A stretch of 27,160 bases of DNA from Rhodobacteraceae bacterium UBA7436 (lineage in GTDB: Bacteria; Pseudomonadota; Alphaproteobacteria; Rhodobacterales; Rhodobacteraceae). Shown one piece after another: positions 15,568 to 22,473 of this stretch. Location of the stretch: contig DLQI01000115.1 of NCBI GenBank assembly GCA_002478745.1, forward strand, positions 1-27,160. Direction: 5' to 3'. Each line of letters opens with the position of its first letter. The first letter of the stretch is position 1. The translations under genes were made by a program, and so were the position numbers. A model generated the notes under the pieces. That model was not told the DNA's origin, did no database searches, and saw nothing but the letters and a program-made list of their open reading frames with translations.

Positions 15568-16377
15568 TCACGCTGCAGTAAAGGTGATCTGTCGTCGCAA
15601 GAATTGGGTAGCACGATTGCTGACTTGTTTGGGATCGCCCGTGGTCAGGTAAGCTGGTTCGCCACTGCCGGTTTTGTCACCGTGACGTGTCAGGTAATCT
15701 GCCAAGCTTTCGCCTACCAAATTGGCCTGCGAGAAAACCTTTACATCCGCACCAAGCGCTTCCTGGAAGACATCCAACATCAATGGGTAATGAGTGCAGC
15801 CCAAGATGGCCGCCTGTGGCTTTGGCATTTTACGCTTCAACGCATCAACATGTGAACGCGCCATCGCTTCGGCCAGAATGAAATCACCGTCTTCAATCGC
15901 ATCCACAACACCGCCGCAGGCCTGCGCCTCAACATCCACACCAATCGCGCGGAACGCCAATTCGCGTTGAAACGCACGGCTAGACACAGTTGCAGGGGTT
16001 GCAAACAACGCAACATGTTTCACATCAACTTCGCGCGGTGGTGAATTGTCGCCCCAATCACGCTCTGTCAGGGCCTCGATCAACGGAACAAACACACCCA
16101 AGACGCGCTTGCCCTCAGGGATCCACCCTTCTTGCATACGGCGCAGGGCAGCAGCAGAGGCCGTATTGCAGGCCAAAATCACAAGGTCACAGCCCGCATC
16201 AAACAGACGCTGCACAGCCTTGCAGGTAAGATCGTAAATATCATCCGCCGTGCGCACGCCGTAAGGTGCATGCTCGCTGTCCGCCAGATAGATAAAGTCA
16301 ACGTCGGGAAGACGCCTTTGCGCGGCCTCAAGTACAGTTAACCCACCTAAACCACTATCAAAAATACCAACTGCCAT
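15568..16377 (-). CDS. murI: Glutamate racemase
   Basis: MurI makes D-glutamate for peptidoglycan precursors from L-glutamate in the cytoplasm, without a cofactor. The 269-residue product shows the N-terminal FDSGLGGLTV with Asp7. The two catalytic cysteines are Cys70 in ILACNTAS and Cys194 in LGCTHYP, with His196 beside it. It starts 6 bases after the acyltransferase stop, so the two are very likely co-transcribed. A short insertion near residues 105-118 (ERDWGDNSPPREVD) lies between core elements and looks like a surface loop. Confidence 0.96.
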   Translation of the reverse strand: MAVGIFDSGLGGLTVLEAAQRRLPDVDFIYLADSEHAPYGVRTADDIYDLTCKAVQRLFDAGCDLVILACNTASAAALRRMQEGWIPEGKRVLGVFVPLIEALTERDWGDNSPPREVDVKHVALFATPATVSSRAFQRELAFRAIGVDVEAQACGGVVDAIEDGDFILAEAMARSHVDALKRKMPKPQAAILGCTHYPLMLDVFQEALGADVKVFSQANLVGESLADYLTRHGDKTGSGEPAYLTTGDPKQVSNRATQFLRRQITFTAA

Positions 16378-16383
16378 GCGTCA

Positions 16384-17265
16384 TCAGGCGCGATGCCTGT
16401 CCTCAAATTCATATCCAAGATCAAATGATTTGATCGGATTTGGGTTCAGCTCATACGTGGCTTTGCGCAGGAAATCCATCATCTGTTTGGAATCCTTTGC
16501 AATCGGGTCCAGCACATCACGCTCAATCGGTTCCCCGATCACGACCCGCACTGGTGTGTCCACACGTTTCTTAAACTCCTTGATCAATAGCCCAAGGCGC
16601 AATGTCGAGTGCAAATGGCTAGCCATCTGAAACAGGCGACTGGTGTGGCCGTCAAAATAGATAGGCACCACTGTGGCATTTGATTTGGCAATCATGCGCG
16701 CGGTAAAGCTGCGCCACATCGGGTCCATTGGGCGACCAAAGGGACGTTCGGCCGTGCTAACTGTGCCACCCGGAAACACGCCAATTGCGCCGCCCTGCCC
16801 GAGGTAATCCAATGCCGTCTTGCGTGTCGCAATGTTGGTTTGAACCCCTTCACGCGTCTCATCAAAGGAGATCGGCAAAACAATGCGGTTCAGATCCTCT
16901 GCCTTGCGAAATACGCTGTTGGCCAAAATGCGAAAATCTCCACGGGCTTGAGACAGGATATGACCCATCATCAACCCGTCCAAGATACCATAAGGGTGAT
17001 TGGCGATCAGAATAACGGGTCCCTTGCTGGGAATATTGGACAACGCACCGCCAACGATATCAAGGCTCAGACCATAGCGATCGACCATCACCTGCCAAAA
17101 ATCACGCCCCAGCGCGACTTCATCTTCATAGCCTTTTGCCCGCTTGATCAGGCGCAATCGGCCCGTCGTGTTTTCCAGCAACCGCACCACTGTTCGACCA
17201 CTGCGCGTTTTAACGGAATGCGCATAACTTATCTCGCGGGCAATTTCGCGTGTGTTCAATGACAT
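16384..17265 (-). CDS. Lysophospholipid acyltransferase family protein (PlsC/LPLAT-like)
   Basis: This is a predicted membrane-associated acyltransferase that moves an acyl chain to a lysophospholipid or related lipid. The ATG at 17265 (MSLNTREIAREI) follows GGAGGAAGAGG, which favours it over the frame's upstream starts. In the 293 residues, the catalytic block is NHPYGILDG with His90 and Asp96. That is a histidine with five residues before the aspartate, where classical PlsC has four, and it is typical of the NHPFG-x-x-DG subgroup. The second block is VFPGGTVS at 163-170 in place of FPEG. The substrate is not identifiable. OlsA-type or hemolysin-like acyltransferases are the nearest ideas. 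It leads the nine-gene run and abuts murI. Confidence 0.85.
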   Translation of the reverse strand: MSLNTREIAREISYAHSVKTRSGRTVVRLLENTTGRLRLIKRAKGYEDEVALGRDFWQVMVDRYGLSLDIVGGALSNIPSKGPVILIANHPYGILDGLMMGHILSQARGDFRILANSVFRKAEDLNRIVLPISFDETREGVQTNIATRKTALDYLGQGGAIGVFPGGTVSTAERPFGRPMDPMWRSFTARMIAKSNATVVPIYFDGHTSRLFQMASHLHSTLRLGLLIKEFKKRVDTPVRVVIGEPIERDVLDPIAKDSKQMMDFLRKATYELNPNPIKSFDLGYEFEDRHRA

Positions 17266-17368
17266 TGTTGGCCTCTTCCTCCACTGCTTTTGATAGGGCA
17301 ATTAATCCCTCAAATCAGCGATGCCCAGTGTTTATGACACGAACGTAACCAATATAAAGCGATCTTGA

Positions 17369-20300
17369 TTATTCTGCCGCTTTGTTCAGCGTTTCAGCAC
17401 CCATTCGAATGGCAATTAACAACTCTTCACGCCGTTTGGCCGCCTCACCCTCGTTCTTTAGCTTCACAGGACCAAACCCACGGATTTGCAGCGGCAGTTC
17501 TGCTAAGGCGACAATTGCATCGCGGTTTTGATCATTCAAAACCCTCAACACAGTTTTCATATCCGTCTCATATTGCGTGATCAGCGCGCGTTCCATCTTT
17601 CGTTCAGCGGTGTAGCCAAACACATCAAATGGCGTGCCGCGCAGCACCTTCAGCTTTGCCAACAGGCGCAGCGGACGTTCAAGCCACGGCCCAAATTCGC
17701 GCTTAATCGGTCGCCCATTCGGCCCCATCTTGGACAGGATGGGTGGGGCCAGATTAAAGGTCATCTTAAAGTCGCCGTCAAATTCTGCCCGCGCTTTGCT
17801 ACGGGTATCAAGAAGCAGGCGCGCCACTTCGTATTCATCTTTGTAAGACAACAGCTTATGGTATCCGCTTACCGCAGCCATGCGCACCGCGTCATCAGAA
17901 ATACCGTCCAAAAATTTACGATACCGTTTGGCCAATCGTTTGCCTTGATACCCAACCAATTGCGCGGCACGGAAATCGATCTTTTCCGCCATGCTGGTTG
18001 GCAGTGAAACCACCTTTGGGGCCAAAATGGCAGTCGCATCCTTTGGAAACAGCACAGCCCAACGCCCAATTTCAAAAGCGCGCAGGTTGCGGTCCACAGC
18101 AGTACCATTCAGCGTAATCGCTTGGACAATCGCGTCTTGTGAAAGGGGCACAAAACCACGCTGCCAAGCCGCGCCGAAGATCATCATGTTTGAGAAAATT
18201 GAATCCCCCAACAATGCTTTGGCAAGATCAGAGGCGTCAAACAACGACACGTCGTCACGCAAACGGGCCTCTAACGCTAGGGTCATCCGCTGCGTTGGCA
18301 ATCTAAACTCTGTGTCGCGGGTGAAATCGCCCGTGATGATTTCATGCGAGTTCACAACAGCGCCTGTGCGCCCCGTCTGGGTCAATCCCAGCGTTTTTGC
18401 ACCCGCCGACACAACCAGATCACCACCAATCAACACGTCACATTCGCCTGTCGCCACGCGAATGGCCGAAATATCATGTGGATCATTGGCAAGGCGGCAA
18501 TGGATATGCACCGCACCACCCTTTTGGGCCAGCCCCGCCATTTCCATCATTCCAGCGCCTTTGCCATCGATATGCGCCGCTTGGGCCATAACAGCGCCAA
18601 TCGTCACAACACCTGTGCCACCAACGCCCGTGATGACAACGTTCCAAGTGCCATCGATCACTGGCAGTTTGGGCATCGGCAGGTCGGGCAAGGTCAGCTC
18701 AGTCGTCGCCTCTTTGCGCACGACAGCCCCTTCAAGGGATACAAAAGATGGGCAGAACCCATTCACACAAGAGAAATCCTTGTTACAGCTGGATTGATCA
18801 ATCGCACGTTTGCGGCCCAGTTCTGTCTCTTTGGGCACCAAAGACACGCAGTTGGATTGCACACCACAGTCACCACAGCCCTCGCAAACATCCGTGTTGA
18901 TAAACATACGTTTATCCGGATCAGGGAAGGTTCCACGCTTGCGGCGCCGCCGTTTCTCAGCAGCGCAGGTTTGGATGTATACAATCGCGCTGACACCTTG
19001 AACTTTTGCGAATTTCTCCTGAACCGTTTGCAAAGCAGCCCGCTCATGGATTTCGATGCCTTTCGGGAAAGCGTCAAAATCTACGTCTTCTTTATCGTCA
19101 TAAACCACAGCCAGATTGGCAACGCCCATCGCCTTCAACTCTGCTACGATTTGCGCCGCAGGCAAACCACCGTCATGGTTTTGGCCACCTGTCATCGCAA
19201 CCGCATCATTATACAGGATTTTGTAGGTGATATTGGTATCGTTCGCCAACGCCGCCCGTATCGCCATAACGCCAGAGTGGTTGTACGTGCCGTCCCCCAA
19301 ATTCTGGAAAACATGGTCGCGGGTCGAAAACGGTGCTTCGCCTATCCAATTGGCACCTTCGCCGCCCATATGCGTGAAACCAAGCGTCTCGCGGTCCATC
19401 CATTGGACCATAAAGTGACAGCCTATCCCTGCATAAGCACGCGATCCCTCAGGCACTTTGGTCGATGAATTATGCGGACAGCCGGAACAGAAATACGGCA
19501 AACGGGCCGCTATTTCCTCTGCGTTGTCAGAACGGCGCGCCTCGTCCATAGCGGCCAGTCCCGCCATAACACCTTCGGTATTGCGCCCTTCCTCGACCAA
19601 AATCTGGCCCAACTTTTCAGCGATTTCAACCGGATCAAGCGCCCAAGCGGCCCCAAACAGCACTTTACCATCTTTCGTCCCGCCATAAACACGGCGGCCC
19701 CGAAGATCATCAAACAAGGCTTCCTTTATCTGGACCTCGATCAACTTGCGTTTTTCTTCAATCACGATGATCAAATCCAGATCATCGGCCCAAGCATTAA
19801 AGCCGCGCATATCCAGCGGCCATGTTTGGCCCACCTTATAGGTGGTGATGCCCAGGCGTTCGGCCTCTGCCTCATCGATGTTCAACAAAGACATTGCATG
19901 GATCAGATCAAGCCAGTTTTTGCCAGCAGCGACAAAACCAATCTTGGCCTTTTCAGTGCCCCAAACCCGTTTGTCCATCTTATTGGCATGGCTGAACGCC
20001 TCGGCGGCATGACGTTTATAGTCGATAAGGCGGGCCTCTTGATCGATCCGATCATCGACCAGACGTATATTTAGACCACCCTCAGGCATTTCAAATTCTG
20101 GGGTCACAAAGGACAATCGATGCGGATCACCATCTACAACAGATGTCACTTCAACCGTGTCTTTCATCGTCTTCAGGCCTACCCAGACACCCGCAAAACG
20201 CGACAGCGCCCAACCATACAACCCGTAATCCATCACCTCTTGCACACCCGCAGGGCTGACAATCGGCATACAAGCATCGACCATCGCAAATTCAGATTGG

Positions 20301-20770
20301 TGCAAAACGGTTGAGGACTCACCTGTATGGTCATCCCCCATCGCCATCAGCACACCACCCGCAGGCGACGTTCCTGCCATATTGGCGTGACGCATCACAT
20401 CTCCAGAACGATCCACGCCGGGGCCTTTGCCGTACCACAGACCAAATACACCATCGTACTTGCCCTCGCCGCGCAGTTCAGCCTGTTGCGCCCCCCAATG
20501 CGCCGTTGCGGCTAAATCCTCGTTGATGCCCGCCTGAAAGGTAATTTCATGTTCTGCCAGTGGGTTAAGGGCCCGTTCCATCTGCGTATCTACCGCCCCC
20601 AAAGGCGATCCACGGTATCCTGTCACCAATCCAGCCGTGTTGAGGCCAGCCGCAACATCGCGCGCCTTTTGCATCATGGGCATACGGACTAAAGCCTGCG
20701 TGCCATTCAGTAAAACAGGGCTTTTCTCCAGATCATAACGGTCATTCAATGATATCTTTTGCGTGCTCAT
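17369..20770 (-). CDS. Indolepyruvate ferredoxin oxidoreductase, fused single-chain form
   Basis: This enzyme oxidatively decarboxylates aryl-pyruvates (indolepyruvate, phenylpyruvate) to acyl-CoA with thiamine diphosphate, passing electrons to ferredoxin or a similar carrier. At 1133 residues it is the fused IorA-IorB type of proteobacteria. In order it has the N-terminal pyrimidine-binding domain (about 20-230), a linker domain, and the thiamine diphosphate domain (about 425-600). That last domain carries Cys428 and Cys431, GIGCHF (448-453) and GDGTYNHSG (492-500). An iron-sulphur patch follows, with Cys629, 632, 635 and 641 and further cysteines at 662, 668 and 673. The gamma-type domain begins at GVGGTGVV (715). 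It is divergent from a LysR gene and has a palindrome at its promoter. Exact substrate range is inferred from family only. Confidence 0.93.
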   Translation of the reverse strand: MSTQKISLNDRYDLEKSPVLLNGTQALVRMPMMQKARDVAAGLNTAGLVTGYRGSPLGAVDTQMERALNPLAEHEITFQAGINEDLAATAHWGAQQAELRGEGKYDGVFGLWYGKGPGVDRSGDVMRHANMAGTSPAGGVLMAMGDDHTGESSTVLHQSEFAMVDACMPIVSPAGVQEVMDYGLYGWALSRFAGVWVGLKTMKDTVEVTSVVDGDPHRLSFVTPEFEMPEGGLNIRLVDDRIDQEARLIDYKRHAAEAFSHANKMDKRVWGTEKAKIGFVAAGKNWLDLIHAMSLLNIDEAEAERLGITTYKVGQTWPLDMRGFNAWADDLDLIIVIEEKRKLIEVQIKEALFDDLRGRRVYGGTKDGKVLFGAAWALDPVEIAEKLGQILVEEGRNTEGVMAGLAAMDEARRSDNAEEIAARLPYFCSGCPHNSSTKVPEGSRAYAGIGCHFMVQWMDRETLGFTHMGGEGANWIGEAPFSTRDHVFQNLGDGTYNHSGVMAIRAALANDTNITYKILYNDAVAMTGGQNHDGGLPAAQIVAELKAMGVANLAVVYDDKEDVDFDAFPKGIEIHERAALQTVQEKFAKVQGVSAIVYIQTCAAEKRRRRKRGTFPDPDKRMFINTDVCEGCGDCGVQSNCVSLVPKETELGRKRAIDQSSCNKDFSCVNGFCPSFVSLEGAVVRKEATTELTLPDLPMPKLPVIDGTWNVVITGVGGTGVVTIGAVMAQAAHIDGKGAGMMEMAGLAQKGGAVHIHCRLANDPHDISAIRVATGECDVLIGGDLVVSAGAKTLGLTQTGRTGAVVNSHEIITGDFTRDTEFRLPTQRMTLALEARLRDDVSLFDASDLAKALLGDSIFSNMMIFGAAWQRGFVPLSQDAIVQAITLNGTAVDRNLRAFEIGRWAVLFPKDATAILAPKVVSLPTSMAEKIDFRAAQLVGYQGKRLAKRYRKFLDGISDDAVRMAAVSGYHKLLSYKDEYEVARLLLDTRSKARAEFDGDFKMTFNLAPPILSKMGPNGRPIKREFGPWLERPLRLLAKLKVLRGTPFDVFGYTAERKMERALITQYETDMKTVLRVLNDQNRDAIVALAELPLQIRGFGPVKLKNEGEAAKRREELLIAIRMGAETLNKAAE

Positions 20771-20815
20771 CAGGGCCTCCCCAGCGTTGATCAGTCGTGC
20801 AGTTTCTTTGACGGT

Positions 20816-20863
20816 AGGTCACAAAAGCTGACCTGTATAGATATTTTTACCGTTGAGTGAAAA
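20816..20863 (-). promoter_or_regulatory. Promoter and palindromic operator of the indolepyruvate oxidoreductase gene
   Basis: On the minus strand, TTTTCA (20863-20858), 18 bases, then TATACA (20839-20834) form a good promoter. Directly downstream, sharing one base with the -10, lies the perfect inverted repeat AGGTCA-N7-TGACCT (20816-20834), covering the expected start point. The ATG is at 20770. The operator is seen directly; the divergent LysR product is an obvious but unproven candidate to bind it. Confidence 0.55.
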
Positions 20864-20901
20864 AATCCTGATCCAGCAGTATCAGTTCACGCAAATTCGC
20901 C

Positions 20902-20925
20902 TATAATAGAGAAAACAATTATAAT
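20902..20925 (+). promoter_or_regulatory. Candidate -10 elements of the LysR gene
   Basis: Two perfect TATAAT hexamers occur at 20902-20907 and 20920-20925, 47 and 29 bases before the LysR ATG. Neither has a convincing -35 at 17 bases, which would fit activator dependence. The second lies in the palindrome ATTATAAT, so it could also serve the other strand. Confidence 0.35.
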
Positions 20926-20954
20926 GCAGTGTCAGTCACTCAGGGGTATTCGCA

Positions 20955-21860
20955 ATGGATTGGGATAAACTAAGAATTTTTCACGCCGTTGCAGATGCAG
21001 GCAGCCTGACACATGCTGGTGACAAACTTCATTTGTCCCAGTCAGCGGTCAGCCGACAGGTCCGCGCACTTGAAGAATCCTTGAACGCAACGCTGTTCCA
21101 CCGTCATGCCCGTGGTCTTATCCTCACAGAACAAGGCGAGTTGTTGTTTGACGCAACCGTGGCAATGTCCAAACGCCTTGATGCCGCAGCCGCGCGTATT
21201 CGCGACAGTGAAGAAGAAGTGTTTGGTGACCTGCGGGTGACAACCACCACTGGATTCGGCACCCTGTTCTTAGCCCCGCGCCTGCCCAAACTCTACGAAA
21301 AATACCCTGACCTGCGCGTCGACCTAATGCTTGAGGAACGCGTTTTGGACCTTCCAATGCGCGAAGCTGATGTGGCCATCCGCATGAAAGAACCATCACA
21401 AGCGGACCTAATTAGAAAACGTCTAATGAGTGTTCGTATGCGCGCATACGCGACAAAGAATTACCTCAAAGACCACCCCTTCCCCGATCTGCCAGAAGAT
21501 CTTCATAACCACCGTTTGATCTGTCAGAATACAGATTCAGCACAGGTTGGTGCCAGCGTCACTTTGGTTCAAGAACTGATGACTCATAATGTGAGGTCAA
21601 CTTTGACAGTGAACAACTACTTTGGTGTGCTTCAGGGCGTTCTCAACAACTTGGGAATCGGTATCCTTCCAGATTATGTCACCGAAGATTTTCCCGACCT
21701 TGTGCGCGTGTTGCCAGAGATTGAGTCGGCTGAAGTTCCTGTGTTTTTGGCCTATCCAGAGGAGTTAAGGCACTCCAAGCGTATTTCCGCCTTCCGCGAC
21801 TTCGTTCAGGAAGAAATCATCATATTCCGTAAGCACCTAAGAAATAACGAAAATACCTAG
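20955..21860 (+). CDS. LysR-family transcriptional regulator
   Basis: This is a DNA-binding regulator with an N-terminal winged helix-turn-helix (residues about 3-60, IFHAVADAGSLTHAGDKLHLSQSAVSRQVRALEE). A linker helix follows, then a periplasmic-binding-protein-like effector domain (about 90-295). The 301 residues are standard. The ATG follows GGGG in CAGGGGTATTCGCA. LysR proteins commonly control the divergent gene, here the indolepyruvate oxidoreductase, from a shared intergenic region (184 bases). The effector is unknown, and control of a distant target is equally possible because this subgroup is widespread in Rhodobacteraceae. Confidence 0.93.
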   Translation: MDWDKLRIFHAVADAGSLTHAGDKLHLSQSAVSRQVRALEESLNATLFHRHARGLILTEQGELLFDATVAMSKRLDAAAARIRDSEEEVFGDLRVTTTTGFGTLFLAPRLPKLYEKYPDLRVDLMLEERVLDLPMREADVAIRMKEPSQADLIRKRLMSVRMRAYATKNYLKDHPFPDLPEDLHNHRLICQNTDSAQVGASVTLVQELMTHNVRSTLTVNNYFGVLQGVLNNLGIGILPDYVTEDFPDLVRVLPEIESAEVPVFLAYPEELRHSKRISAFRDFVQEEIIIFRKHLRNNENT

Positions 21861-21923
21861 GTATGCACTGCATGCATATCGGGTTTTCACCCCATGTGGC
21901 ACATTGCACATTGATTGGGCGGT

Positions 21924-22026
21924 TTGGGAACACTATCCCAAGTGGCGAAGGTGGCGGGTACTTCCCTGTACCCCGCCTTCACCTCCCTGTTGGACTTGGC
22001 CGAGCTTTGCGCTCGGCCTTTTTTTT
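21924..22026 (+). ncRNA. Putative structured small RNA ending in an intrinsic terminator
   Basis: Hairpins follow one another: TTGGGA-N6-TCCCAA (21924-21941), then GAAGG..GCGGGTAC (21947-21961) pairing with GTACCCCGCCTTC (21968-21980), then the terminator. CCAAGT (21938-21943) can pair with ACTTGG (21994-21999), closing the long hairpin and leaving ACCTCCCTGTTGG (21981-21993) as a one-sided bulge. The CCTCCC in it is anti-Shine-Dalgarno-like. A possible promoter is TTGATT (21911-21916), 17 bases, TATCCC (21934-21939), which would start the RNA near 21946. The family is not recognised. A 6S-like RNA, a trans-acting sRNA, or just the LysR 3' UTR are possible. The SRP RNA signature GGAAGCAGCC is absent. 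Confidence 0.45.
21998..22026 (+). terminator. Intrinsic terminator of the RNA candidate / LysR transcript
   Basis: GGCCGAGC (21998-22005), a TTTGC loop and GCTCGGCC (22011-22018) form a perfect 8-bp stem followed by eight T (22019-22026). A second T run follows after CGGC. This is a strong terminator on the + strand, 137 bases after the LysR stop. Confidence 0.92.
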
Positions 22027-22222
22027 CGGCTTTTTTTGAGCGGGGTTTTGATACCCCTGACGACCTCAATTTAGTCCAAAATATACAACCGCGATTTGAT
22101 GTAACCAGATTTCTGAATTTTCCGGTATTGGGAATTAAGCGGCTGAACTTTTAAACCTAACTCAAAAGTTAATGTACCCTGACAAATCTTAATGCATCTG
22201 CGGTCTTAACAACTGATGAATA

Positions 22223-22344
22223 CGTACAAACCTGCCAAAACGTACAGTTTCCGCTCAGAAATGTACATTCTGGCCGATAAAGCCTGTTTGCCCGTCTTTT
22301 TCACTGAGGTTAAATGTACAGATTGGCGGTCAAACTGTACGTTT
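22223..22344. repeat. TGTACA-type box cluster with an inverted bipartite element upstream of purL
   Basis: The composite AAACGTACAGTTT (22238-22250), 11 bases, TGTACATT (22262-22269) recurs in opposite orientation as AATGTACA (22313-22320), 11 bases, AAACTGTACGTTT (22332-22344). Both box sequences and the 11-base spacing are identical, while the spacers differ. The box cores are 21 bp apart, about two helical turns. A further CGTACA lies at 22223-22228. This looks like paired operators for a dimeric regulator. If transcribed, the arms could also fold into a long imperfect hairpin. The binding protein is unknown. Confidence 0.65.
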
Positions 22345-22473
22345 GAGCCAAAAACAGGCTCCGAATGCCCCGTTCACACCTTGATCCCAATGTTTCGTGT
22401 AACGCCCCTTTCCCCCATCCGCATCAGCCTGTATGACAACCCCAATCTTTGTAAATTCGAGGGAATTAGGCAC

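Larger units (their letters stand above)
21861..22473. other. Long intergenic region between LysR and purL
   Basis: These 613 bases hold no convincing gene. In order they contain the inverted repeat TATGCA-CTGCA-TGCATA near 21863-21879, a set of hairpins ending in an intrinsic terminator (to 22026), and an AT-rich stretch with no clear structure (22030-22215). After that come a cluster of TGTACA-type boxes (22223-22344), a small hairpin GAGCC-N7-GGCTC (22345-22361) and the purL leader. The purL frame stays open upstream from 22216, but that part has no similarity to PurL. Confidence 0.8.

Noticed and set aside
18344..19468. Long open frame on the + strand (374 codons) opposite the indolepyruvate oxidoreductase gene
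   Set aside because: The minus-strand gene has complete catalytic motifs through this stretch, while the + strand frame has no recognisable domain and a composition typical of antisense shadows in GC-rich coding DNA.
21904..22026. SRP RNA or tmRNA as the identity of the structured RNA candidate
   Set aside because: The SRP signature GGAAGCAGCC and the tmRNA tRNA-like ends with a tag reading frame are absent.
22238..22344. Interpretation of the inverted TGTACA elements as a small mobile element (MITE)
   Set aside because: No flanking target duplication is seen, the identity is confined to the boxes and their spacing, and the spacer sequences differ, which fits binding sites better than terminal repeats.
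22216..22473. In-frame upstream extension of purL by 86 codons
   Set aside because: The extension has no PurL similarity, contains the TGTACA box cluster, and the internal ATG at 22474 matches the family start with a ribosome-binding site. The open frame is probably chance.
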